DNA of 6,428 bases, taken from CAZCSY01 sp964501505. GTDB taxonomy: Bacteria > Omnitrophota > Gorgyraeia > Velamenicoccales > Velamenicoccaceae. The stretch spans positions 1-6,428 of the forward strand of contig CAZCSY010000086.1 of NCBI GenBank assembly GCA_964501505.1. The letters run 5' to 3'. This document shows, piece by piece, positions 1 to 6,085 of this stretch; within the stretch, counting starts at the first letter, position 1; the number at the start of each line of letters is the position of its first letter. The notes under the pieces are model-generated. The model did not search any database. It was given only the letters and a program-made list of their open reading frames with translations, and had not been told where the DNA came from. Made by a program: the position numbers and the translations under genes.

Positions 1-3000
1 GCCAACGTCAAGCTCGAGTATTCCAAGAACAACGGGGCCAACTGGATCGTGATCTCGAACTCCGAGACCAACCTCGGTTCCTACGGCTGGACGGTCCCCG
101 ACGCCATCTCAGCCCAGTGTCTCGTGCGCATCTACGACACGGGCGACCCGAACGCGGTCGACGTCTCGGATGCGGTCTTCAAGATACACGGGACCCTGAG
201 CCTGACCCAGCCCAACGGCGGCCAGCAGTGGGGGGTGGCTTCCAGCCAGGACATCATCTGGACGAAGAACGGCACCATCGCCAACGTCAAGCTCGAGTAT
301 TCGACGGACGGCGGAGCCACATATCCGAACCTTATCGTCAACGCGACGCCGGCGGCCGCCCTGAGTTATCCGTGGACGGTCCCGGACGCCATCTCGACGA
401 ACGTCAAGGTCCGTATCAGCGACACGACGGATGCCGACGCGGTGGACGTCTCGGACGGCGTCTTCAAGATCAAGGGCGCGTTCCTCTTGTCGGCGCCCAA
501 CGGCAGCGAGGCCTGGATCGTGGCGACGCCCCAGAACATCACGTGGGCAACCTTCGGCACGGTCTCGAACGTCAAGCTCGAGTACTCGACCAATGCCGGC
601 ACCGACTGGAATCAGATCGTGGCCTCGGCGGCCAATGGCGGCGTTTACCCGTGGACCGTTCCGGATGCGATCTCCATGCAGTGCCGCGTGCGTGTCTCGG
701 ATGCCAATGACTCCTCGGCCTCTGATGCCTCCAATAACAACTTCAAGATCCGCGGCGACCTGACGATCACGGCGCCCAACGGCGGCGAAAAGTGGAACGT
801 GGCTTCGAACCAGGTCATCGCGTGGGATCGCGTGGGCTCCATCGCCAACGTGCGGCTCGAGTATTCGGACAACGGCGGGGCGACGTATATCCCCATCGTC
901 AACTCGACGCCCAATGCCGGCACCTACGCCTGGGCCATCCCGGACGCGATCACGACCCAGGCGCGCGTGCGCATCACGAACTTCGACGACTCGACGGTGA
1001 CGGACGCCTCGGACGCCAACTTCAAGATCCAGGGGACCTTCATGATCAGTTCGCCCAACGGCGGCCAGGCGTGGATCGTGGGTTCCTCTCACGATATCCT
1101 CTGGTCGACGAGCGGGACGATCAACTTCGTGGACCTCTCGTATTCGGTCGACGGCGGCGCCACCTACGACAGGACCATCATCACGTCGCTGGGCAATATC
1201 GGCCTGCACCCCTGGACCGTGCCGGACGACGTCTCAGGCTCCGTCCGCGTCAAGGTGGCGGATGCCAGCGATGACGAGGCCTTCGACACGTCGAACGCCA
1301 ACTTCCGCATCCGGGCGACCGTGATCCTCACCTCGCCCATCGGCGGACAGGTCTATAAGGTCGGCTCGGACTACGACATTACCTGGACGACCATCGGCAG
1401 CATCCCGGACGTCAAGATCGAGTATTCGCGTTTCAACTTCCTGACGGACATCAACACGATCGCGGACGCGACGCCGAACGACGGCGTTTACCCCTGGACC
1501 ATTCCGGACCGCATCTCCAACACGGTGCGCGTGCGGGTCTCCGATCCGAATGACGCGGGCGCCAATGACGTCTCCGACAGCGACTTCAGGATCATCACGG
1601 GCTTTACCGTGACGCAGCCCGACGGCGGGGAGATGTGGGACGTGGAGAGCAGCCATGACATCACCTGGACGTGCACGAGCGCGCCCGCGAACGTGCCGCA
1701 GGTGAAGATCGAGTACTCGGTCGACGGCGGCGCGACGTACCCCTATATCCTCGCCGCGACGGACAACGACGGATTGTTCACGTGGAACCCGATCCCCGAT
1801 ACCATCAGCGCCAATGCCAGGGTGCGCATCAGTGACCTGGCGGATTCGACGGCGTTCGACATCTCGAACGCTCCGTTCAAGATCCGCGCGAAGTTCACCG
1901 TCACCGCACCCGACGGCGGCGAGGTCTGGACGGTGCAGGATGTCCATAATATCACGTGGACGACGGTGGGGACGGTCGCCAACGTCAGGCTCGACTACTC
2001 GCTTGATGACTTCGGTGCCGCGACGCCGATCGTCGCGAGCACGTCGAACGACGGCGTCTATGAGTGGACGATCCCCGACGCCATCTCGACGAACGTCAAG
2101 GTCCGCGTCATGAGCACGACGGATGCCGACGCGTATGATATCTCGGGCGCCGTCTTCAAGATCCGCGGTGACTTTGTCGTGAGTGCGCCCAACGGCGCCG
2201 AGTTGTGGTTGATCAATCAGAACAACGCCGTCACGTGGAACACGATCGGCACCATCGCCAACGTCAAGCTGAAGTACTCGACGGATTCGGGCAGCACCTA
2301 CCCGAACACGATCATCGCCTCGACAGCGAACAATAATACCTACCCGTGGCTCATCCCCGATGACCCATCGCCGAACGCGCGCGTGCGCATCGAGGACGCC
2401 TCCGATGATACGGTGTTTGACGACTCGGACGCCAACTTCCGTATCCGCGGTTTCTTCACCCTGAGCGTGCCCAACGGCGCCGAGGAGTGGATCGTCGGCA
2501 CGGTGCACAACGTGACGTGGGTCAAGGGCGGCACGATCGGTTATAGGTTGATGTACTCGACCGACTCGGGAAGCACCTACCCGTACGCGATCGTGACACA
2601 AGCCGATCCGGCGCAGAACACGGGTACCTACGCGTGGACGATCCCGGATACCATCAGCAAGCAGGTGCGCGTGAGGATCGATGACCCGAACGATTCGATG
2701 ACGAACGACGCCTCCGACGCCGACTTCACGATCCGCGGTGATTTTGTCGTGACCGCGCCCAACGGCGGCGAACGGTGGGTGACGGCCGAGACCCGCGCGA
2801 TCACGTGGAGCACGACGGCCGGGACCATCGCCAACGTCAAGATCGAGTACTCCAAGGACAACTTCGTTTCGGACGTGCACACCATCGCGTCCTCGACGCC
2901 CAACACGGGCAGCTTCGCCTGGCTCCTCCCGGACGACCGCTCGGTGAGCGTGCGGGTGCGCGTCTCGGACGTCAATGACCCGGCGGTGTACGACGTCTCC

Positions 3001-3018
3001 AACGCAAACTTTACCATC
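1..3018 (+). repeat. Tandem array of about 285-bp Ig-like repeat units (1 partial + 10 full)
   Basis: Unit boundaries, taken after the conserved F-(K/R/T)-I-(R/K)-G ending, are 1-192 (partial), 193-477, 478-756, 757-1035, 1036-1317, 1318-1602, 1603-1890, 1891-2169, 2170-2451, 2452-2739 and 2740-3018. Each unit carries P-(N/D)-G-(G/A/S)-x-x-W near its start (the 1318 unit has PIGG and Tyr instead of Trp), then I-x-W or V-x-W, V-x-L-x-Y-S, W-x-(V/I/L)-P-D (W-N-P-I-P-D in the 1603 unit), V-R-(V/I), and an acidic D-x-S-(D/N/G) motif before the terminal F-x-I. Length is held to 93-96 residues, as expected for whole-domain duplication. The 2452 unit departs from the consensus, with G-Y-R-L-M-Y-S replacing the usual A-N-V-K-L-E-Y-S. 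Units are diverged at DNA level but share short identical blocks. The array continues upstream of the window. Confidence 0.92.
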
Positions 3019-5358
3019 GATTATTACACGATCACCTGGGAGTTGCGCGACCTGTTGACCAACGAGCCGTTGACGAACCTCTCGGCCGTGCAGAAGATCA
3101 CGGGCACCGAGACGATCGTCTGGCAGGCGAGCGGTCTGACGTCGCCGGTGGTCAGAGAGACGCCCTACGGCTTCTTCACCTGTAGCTGGGTCACGACCGG
3201 ATACGGCGAAAAGGCGCAGAACTTCGACTTCCTGGACGCCAAGACCGACCAGGCGTTCACCCTGTATCTCGAGACGACGACGGTGCACATCTGGCGCGCC
3301 TACTCGGACTTCGCCTACACGGCCTCGTCCGATTCCCTGGCTGTCACGTCGTGGCTGGAGCGCGACGGCTTCGTCGTTTCGGGCGCCGTGGACGTGACCG
3401 TCGAGATCTACGATAGCGGGACCCTCATCCAGACGCTGTACGACAACACCCCGAATGCCGCCGGCTTCTTCGACATGGTCTGGCATCCGACGACCCTGAC
3501 GGAGGGCAAGGCCTACGGTACGATCACAAAGATCACCAATGCGAGCGGCGCGGTCTTCAAGACGCCCAGCTCCTTCCAGGTGACCACGGCCAAGCGCCTG
3601 CAGGCGACGCAGGACGCGGTCGAGGAGATGCGCGACGTGACCCTGCCGGCATTTCAGACGAGCGTATCGACGTTGGTCACGACAAAGTTGGACGACCAGG
3701 CCGGCCTCATCACCGACAAGATGGCCGAGCAAAAGCAGATCATCATCGATAAGACCAATGAGATGGTCACCTCCGTGAATACGACGCTGGCCAGCTTCGA
3801 GACGAAGTCCGATACCGCTATCAAAAAACTCCAGAGCGGTGCGGACCAGGCGGTCAAGGCCGGTGGGGAGCTGGAGGCCACGGCCAAGAAGTACTCCTGG
3901 AAGGCTACGGTATCGCCCAATCCGTCGTTGCCGGGAGACCTCCTGACCTTCAGCTGTCAGGGGCCGACGCGGCTGCAACCGTTGATCAGTATCTATAACT
4001 TCGATAATACCGTCATCCAGAGAGACCGGATGATGACCGAGACAGCCGAAGGGTTGTATGTTTATGAGATCAAGGCGGACACGGGCGTCTTCACGCCGGG
4101 TAAGGCCTATACCTATGTCATCACCGAGCAGACGACGGGGGGTCTCGTCTCCGGCTCCGGAATCGTCGAGTCAACCTCCATCACGGCGATCGCGGGTCTG
4201 GCCGCCGCCGCACCAGAGGCGGAGCGCGTCGCCAAGAAGGTCCTGGAGGCCGTGACGGCCCTGCAGGACGTCCTTGTCTCCGACAATGCGGTTAATATTG
4301 GTCTGGCGCTGACAAACCTCCAGCAGAGCGTCGAAGATCTGCCGGGGTTGCTCGCCGAAGAGATGGATAAGGGCACTCAGGCGAAGATCTTGAATCAGGT
4401 CGCCAGCCGCCTGAAGGCGCTCATCGGCGACTCCGAAGGCATCGACCTGCAAGGGATGCTGGAGGAGGCGCTCGGCGAGAACCCGTCGATCAAGGAGATA
4501 AAGAATAAGACAGAGGCCATCCAGGGCGTGATTAAGTTCCTGTCGCAGTTGTTCGAGGCCAAACTCGGCGGTATCGACACGCCGATCGTCTCGACGTCGC
4601 TGGCGACCGGCAGCGTCAAGTTCCGCATCGCCGTGGCCAACCCGTCGAGCACCAAGGTGCAGACGGTGCCGGTCCAGGTCTATCTGCCGGCGGAGGTCAA
4701 GCCCGGCGACATCATGGACCTGGCAGGCCTGAAGCTCGAGTATGACTCGCAGAAGTCCATCTATTACGTTTACTCAGAGGGTGTGGAGCTGGCGCCGTTG
4801 GAGTCGCGTCTCTTCGAGGTCGAGGTGGAAGATATCTGGTTCGTCGACGGAAAAGAGATGGCCAGCCTCAAGAAACAGGCGGACATAGCGGTTGAACACC
4901 TCAAGGATACGGAGTACTTCGAGGCGGCCCGCCTCATCGGCGCGCAGATCAACGAGCGCCTGGAGACGATCCTCAAGACCCAGGCGAACGACGAGACATT
5001 GAGCCGCGAACGGCACATCGGCCAGTACCGTACGAACATGCAGGAGATCGAGAAGATCAAGGAAGACCTCCAGCGCATCGAGAAGCTCCTCGTACAGGCT
5101 GGAACCCTGCCGGAGCCGGCGTTGCTGAAGGACGTGAAAGTGGCAGGGCAGGTGCCTAACCGGCGCGTGACGTGGCTCGTCATTTTCGTGATCCTGATAT
5201 TCATCGGATTCCTGGCGACCGTCTTCTTCTTCACGTGGAACGCCCAGGTGCGCATGACCGAGAAGCTGATCGTGGGCGCGCGCAAGGAGTCGTTCGGCAA
5301 GCCCAAACCCTTCAATGTCGAAGAAGGAAAAGAAGGTGAGAAGAAGGAAAAGGAATAG
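1..5358 (+). CDS. Giant tandem Ig-like repeat protein with C-terminal membrane anchor (5' partial)
   Basis: The frame is open from base 1 to the TAG at 5356-5358, giving 1785 visible residues. The 5' end is missing: a GTG at 49 lies inside a repeat and is not a credible start, so no signal peptide can be assessed. Order: one partial and ten full beta-sandwich repeats of 93-96 aa (residues 1-1006); two beta-rich segments (about 1007-1195); a long helix, probably coiled coil (about 1196-1298); a beta domain (about 1300-1398); a helical segment (about 1400-1522); another beta domain (about 1524-1615); a charged coiled coil (about 1620-1700); one hydrophobic helix (1725-1746); and a 39-aa tail ending in a Lys/Glu-rich stretch. 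The repeats resemble bacterial Kre9/KNH-type Ig-like domains found in exported proteins. No catalytic motif is visible. The inferred role is a structural or adhesive stalk anchored in the membrane, most likely N-terminus outside and tail inside. The exact function and ligand are unknown. Confidence 0.9.
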   Translation, partial: ANVKLEYSKNNGANWIVISNSETNLGSYGWTVPDAISAQCLVRIYDTGDPNAVDVSDAVFKIHGTLSLTQPNGGQQWGVASSQDIIWTKNGTIANVKLEYSTDGGATYPNLIVNATPAAALSYPWTVPDAISTNVKVRISDTTDADAVDVSDGVFKIKGAFLLSAPNGSEAWIVATPQNITWATFGTVSNVKLEYSTNAGTDWNQIVASAANGGVYPWTVPDAISMQCRVRVSDANDSSASDASNNNFKIRGDLTITAPNGGEKWNVASNQVIAWDRVGSIANVRLEYSDNGGATYIPIVNSTPNAGTYAWAIPDAITTQARVRITNFDDSTVTDASDANFKIQGTFMISSPNGGQAWIVGSSHDILWSTSGTINFVDLSYSVDGGATYDRTIITSLGNIGLHPWTVPDDVSGSVRVKVADASDDEAFDTSNANFRIRATVILTSPIGGQVYKVGSDYDITWTTIGSIPDVKIEYSRFNFLTDINTIADATPNDGVYPWTIPDRISNTVRVRVSDPNDAGANDVSDSDFRIITGFTVTQPDGGEMWDVESSHDITWTCTSAPANVPQVKIEYSVDGGATYPYILAATDNDGLFTWNPIPDTISANARVRISDLADSTAFDISNAPFKIRAKFTVTAPDGGEVWTVQDVHNITWTTVGTVANVRLDYSLDDFGAATPIVASTSNDGVYEWTIPDAISTNVKVRVMSTTDADAYDISGAVFKIRGDFVVSAPNGAELWLINQNNAVTWNTIGTIANVKLKYSTDSGSTYPNTIIASTANNNTYPWLIPDDPSPNARVRIEDASDDTVFDDSDANFRIRGFFTLSVPNGAEEWIVGTVHNVTWVKGGTIGYRLMYSTDSGSTYPYAIVTQADPAQNTGTYAWTIPDTISKQVRVRIDDPNDSMTNDASDADFTIRGDFVVTAPNGGERWVTAETRAITWSTTAGTIANVKIEYSKDNFVSDVHTIASSTPNTGSFAWLLPDDRSVSVRVRVSDVNDPAVYDVSNANFTIDYYTITWELRDLLTNEPLTNLSAVQKITGTETIVWQASGLTSPVVRETPYGFFTCSWVTTGYGEKAQNFDFLDAKTDQAFTLYLETTTVHIWRAYSDFAYTASSDSLAVTSWLERDGFVVSGAVDVTVEIYDSGTLIQTLYDNTPNAAGFFDMVWHPTTLTEGKAYGTITKITNASGAVFKTPSSFQVTTAKRLQATQDAVEEMRDVTLPAFQTSVSTLVTTKLDDQAGLITDKMAEQKQIIIDKTNEMVTSVNTTLASFETKSDTAIKKLQSGADQAVKAGGELEATAKKYSWKATVSPNPSLPGDLLTFSCQGPTRLQPLISIYNFDNTVIQRDRMMTETAEGLYVYEIKADTGVFTPGKAYTYVITEQTTGGLVSGSGIVESTSITAIAGLAAAAPEAERVAKKVLEAVTALQDVLVSDNAVNIGLALTNLQQSVEDLPGLLAEEMDKGTQAKILNQVASRLKALIGDSEGIDLQGMLEEALGENPSIKEIKNKTEAIQGVIKFLSQLFEAKLGGIDTPIVSTSLATGSVKFRIAVANPSSTKVQTVPVQVYLPAEVKPGDIMDLAGLKLEYDSQKSIYYVYSEGVELAPLESRLFEVEVEDIWFVDGKEMASLKKQADIAVEHLKDTEYFEAARLIGAQINERLETILKTQANDETLSRERHIGQYRTNMQEIEKIKEDLQRIEKLLVQAGTLPEPALLKDVKVAGQVPNRRVTWLVIFVILIFIGFLATVFFFTWNAQVRMTEKLIVGARKESFGKPKPFNVEEGKEGEKKEKE
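3019..5160 (+). other. Non-repetitive C-terminal stalk region of the giant protein
   Basis: After the last repeat the protein changes character and I recognise no family. A beta-rich stretch at about 3019-3585 could hold two sandwich domains; the second contains a D-N-T-P-N-A-A-G-F-F-D motif like that of bacterial Ig-like modules. A helical stretch at 3586-3890, rich in Gln, Lys, Asp and Thr, is probably coiled coil. A beta domain follows at about 3898-4190, beginning S-P-N-P-S-L-P-G-D. Then come an Ala/Leu/Glu-rich helical region (about 4200-4566), a second beta domain with V-A-N-P-S-S and V-Q-V-Y-L-P (about 4567-4850), and a final highly charged coiled coil (about 4858-5100) leading to the membrane helix. 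Domain limits are estimates from composition. The alternation of rods and sandwiches suggests an extended, possibly oligomeric stalk. Confidence 0.6.
5173..5238 (+). other. C-terminal transmembrane helix of the giant protein
   Basis: Twenty-two residues from Trp (5173) to Trp (5236-5238) contain no charged residue and are dominated by Ile, Val, Phe and Leu. They are flanked by N-R-R-V-T before and N-A-Q-V-R after. This is the only clear membrane span in the visible protein. Positive charge lies on both sides, so orientation rests mainly on the Ig-like repeats being exported. The following tail (39 aa) carries many Lys and Glu residues and would then be cytoplasmic. Confidence 0.85.
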
Positions 5359-5387
5359 GACGAGTTAACAATAGATGATACGACACG

Positions 5388-5449
5388 CGACCCCGCACTT
5401 TCTATCTTTGGCTCTCAGCCTTCGTTAGGGAGTGCGGGGCCGGCTTTTT
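5388..5449 (+). terminator. Intrinsic terminator of the giant surface-protein gene
   Basis: CCCCGCACT (5391-5399) pairs perfectly with AGTGCGGGG (5431-5439). The stem extends by two more C-G/G-C pairs across one A/C mismatch (5388-5389 with 5441-5442). The 31-base loop holds a small inner hairpin, GGCT (5410-5413) with AGCC (5417-5420). A run of five T follows at 5445-5449. It lies 30 bases after the stop codon at 5358. The GC-rich stem and T-run orientation fit rightward termination. The long loop is less compact than usual, but the perfect 9-bp core makes the call fairly safe. Confidence 0.82.
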
Positions 5450-5465
5450 AAAGGTCTTTAAAAAG
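5444..5465. repeat. Perfect 10-bp inverted repeat, possible operator for the atp-like genes
   Basis: CTTTTTAAAG (5444-5453) and CTTTAAAAAG (5456-5465) are exact reverse complements separated by GT. The left arm includes the T-run of the preceding terminator. A two-base spacer is too short for a good RNA hairpin with all pairs formed, so a DNA-level dyad bound by a dimeric regulator is as plausible as a back-up terminator. It lies 67 bases before the ATG of the epsilon-like gene. AT-rich palindromes can also arise by chance or serve only as flexible DNA, so function is unproven. Confidence 0.5.
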
Positions 5466-5486
5466 ACGCGACTAAGTTGCGATAAC
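5457..5486 (+). promoter_or_regulatory. Weak candidate promoter for the atp-like cluster
   Basis: A start site is expected between the terminator and the epsilon-like gene. The best sigma70-like pair I can see is TTTAAA (5457-5462) and GATAAC (5481-5486) with an 18-base spacer, each matching the consensus at four of six positions. The -35 element would overlap the right arm of the inverted repeat, which could allow repression. The match is poor and other placements are possible. Confidence 0.2.
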
Positions 5487-5532
5487 TGTTGTTACCCTGG
5501 TTGTCGCCTTTTCGTTGCCAGAGAGCAAGGCC

Positions 5533-5769
5533 ATGGCTTCCATCGACGTTTTGATCGCGACCCCCCAGGGCGTCGTCTTTGAAGGACGGGCCGAGAGCGC
5601 GCTTCTGCCCGGCGAATGGGGAGTCTTTGAGGTTCTGCCTTACCACAAACCGTTACTGAGCCGTCTGATTAGTGGTATAATAGTCGTCGATCGCAAGCGC
5701 CTGGAGATCAAGAAGGGCGTCGTGCAGGTGCGGGGGAACAAGGTCATCGCTATCGTCGAGACGCCGTGA
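5533..5769 (+). CDS. atpC: F-type ATP synthase epsilon subunit, N-terminal beta-sandwich only
   Basis: The 78-aa product matches the epsilon beta-sandwich domain: opening I-D-V-L-I-A-T-P-Q-G-V-V-F-E-G, then L-P-G-E-W-G-V-F-E-V-L-P-Y-H-K-P-L-L-S (residues 25-43), then V-V-Q-V-R-G-N-K-V near the end. In known enzymes this domain sits on the central stalk and links gamma to the c-ring. The regulatory C-terminal helical hairpin (about 50 residues in full-length epsilon of roughly 130-140 aa) is absent; the gene ends in TGA at 5767-5769 just after the last beta strand. Such short epsilons are known, for example in Chlorobium. I chose ATG 5533 because it places the conserved strand at the N terminus; an in-frame TTG at 5515 would add six unconserved residues. 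The upstream AGAGAG/AAGG is a poor ribosome-binding site. It is first in the cluster, with no beta-subunit gene upstream. Confidence 0.85.
   Translation: MASIDVLIATPQGVVFEGRAESALLPGEWGVFEVLPYHKPLLSRLISGIIVVDRKRLEIKKGVVQVRGNKVIAIVETP
5673..5681 (+). promoter_or_regulatory. Possible internal extended -10 promoter inside the epsilon-like gene
   Basis: TGGTATAAT (5673-5681) is a perfect TGn plus TATAAT extended -10 element on the coding strand. The correctly spaced -35 region (TTACTG, 5653-5658) is weak, as is usual with extended -10 promoters. A start near 5688 would give a leader of about 147 bases before the c-like gene. The element is made by two consecutive ATA isoleucine codons, which are uncommon here where ATC dominates. 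It may still be coincidence. Confidence 0.25.
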
Positions 5770-5817
5770 GACAAAGAAGCGAGACAAAAAAGACCGGAGC
5801 ATTTTTATCTCACTTTT

Positions 5818-5822
5818 GGAGG
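5818..5822 (+). promoter_or_regulatory. Strong ribosome-binding site of the c-like gene
   Basis: GGAGG lies 12 bases before ATG 5835, inside a purine-rich leader. It is a far better Shine-Dalgarno match than that of the epsilon-like gene, which fits a c-type subunit needed in many copies. It also supports ATG 5835 as the start. The preceding gap from 5770 is A/T-rich, with no clear hairpin or terminator. Confidence 0.7.
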
Positions 5823-5834
5823 CGGTGAAAAACG

Positions 5835-6062
5835 ATGTCGCGTAACACCGCATTGGTTCTTATCTTCAGTCTGTGCATCATGGGGCCGGTTGCGGTCTTG
5901 ATGGCCAGCGCCTTTGCGAGCATCATGGCGTTGGGCCGTAACCCATCGGCCACGCCGAAGATCTTCACGGCCATGGTGATCGCCATGGTCTTTGCGCTGG
6001 CGGTCTCCGTGATCGCCATGATGATCGTCTTCCAGCTGTTTTCCGGCAAGCCGGGCGCTTAG
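5835..6062 (+). CDS. atpE: ATP synthase c-subunit-like protein lacking the ion-binding carboxylate
   Basis: This 75-aa protein has two hydrophobic helices (about residues 6-33 and 43-69) joined by a polar loop, G-R-N-P-S-A-T-P-K-I (34-43). That loop matches the conserved R-(Q/N)-P loop of F-type c subunits, which contacts gamma/epsilon, and length and layout match the family. In Escherichia coli c, Arg41 of the loop and the proton-carrying Asp61 are 20 residues apart; here Arg35 plus 20 is Leu55 (codon CTG at 5997-5999), within F-A-L-A where typical relatives read F-A-E-A. The protein contains no Asp or Glu anywhere. The helix-1 glycine motif is also largely gone, with Val21, Met23 and Phe27 at usual glycine positions. 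It lies 65 bases after the epsilon-like gene and 23 before the b-like gene. It may be a silent ring subunit or a member of a divergent complex. The c family assignment is good, but normal c function is doubtful, so the symbol marks homology only. Confidence 0.72.
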   Translation: MSRNTALVLIFSLCIMGPVAVLMASAFASIMALGRNPSATPKIFTAMVIAMVFALAVSVIAMMIVFQLFSGKPGA

Positions 6063-6073
6063 GAGGCCCTGAC

Positions 6074-6078
6074 AGGAG
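6074..6078 (+). promoter_or_regulatory. Ribosome-binding site of the b-like gene
   Basis: AGGAG lies seven bases before ATG 6086 and fixes that start. It sits within a small dyad, ACAGG-AG-CCTGT (6072-6083). A second AGGAGG (6061-6066) overlaps the end of the c-like gene but is 19 bases from the ATG, too far to serve it. Confidence 0.65.
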
Positions 6079-6085
6079 CCTGTTT

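Noticed and set aside
49..51. GTG as the start of the giant protein
   Set aside because: The frame is open to base 1 and bases 1-48 already encode the conserved A-N-V-K-L-E-Y-S strand of a repeat, so the start is upstream of the window.
109..1209. 366-codon open frame on the minus strand
   Set aside because: It has the same cause: antisense of tandem repeats repeating the same low-complexity Arg/Asp/Val-rich pattern, with no independent support.
1..3018. Regular spacing of repeats as a CRISPR array or satellite
   Set aside because: The period is about 285 bp, the units are diverged and in frame, and they encode a consistent protein domain.
1234..3978. 914-codon open frame on the minus strand opposite the repeat array
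   Set aside because: It is a shadow of the GC-rich, third-position-biased coding strand. The translation is Arg/Val/Asp/Gly-rich with no domain pattern, and the plus strand has clear repeated protein domains.
4770..5315. 181-codon minus-strand frame opposite the C-terminal stalk and membrane helix
   Set aside because: The plus-strand protein is continuous here with a clear coiled coil and membrane helix; the antisense product is Ser/Arg-rich with no motif.
5515..5517. TTG as the start of the epsilon-like gene
   Set aside because: It would add six unconserved residues. ATG 5533 gives the normal epsilon N terminus, and neither start has a strong ribosome-binding site.
5770..5834. A-rich and T-rich tracts between the epsilon-like and c-like genes as a terminator
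   Set aside because: No GC-rich stem precedes the T-run, and the genes look co-transcribed.
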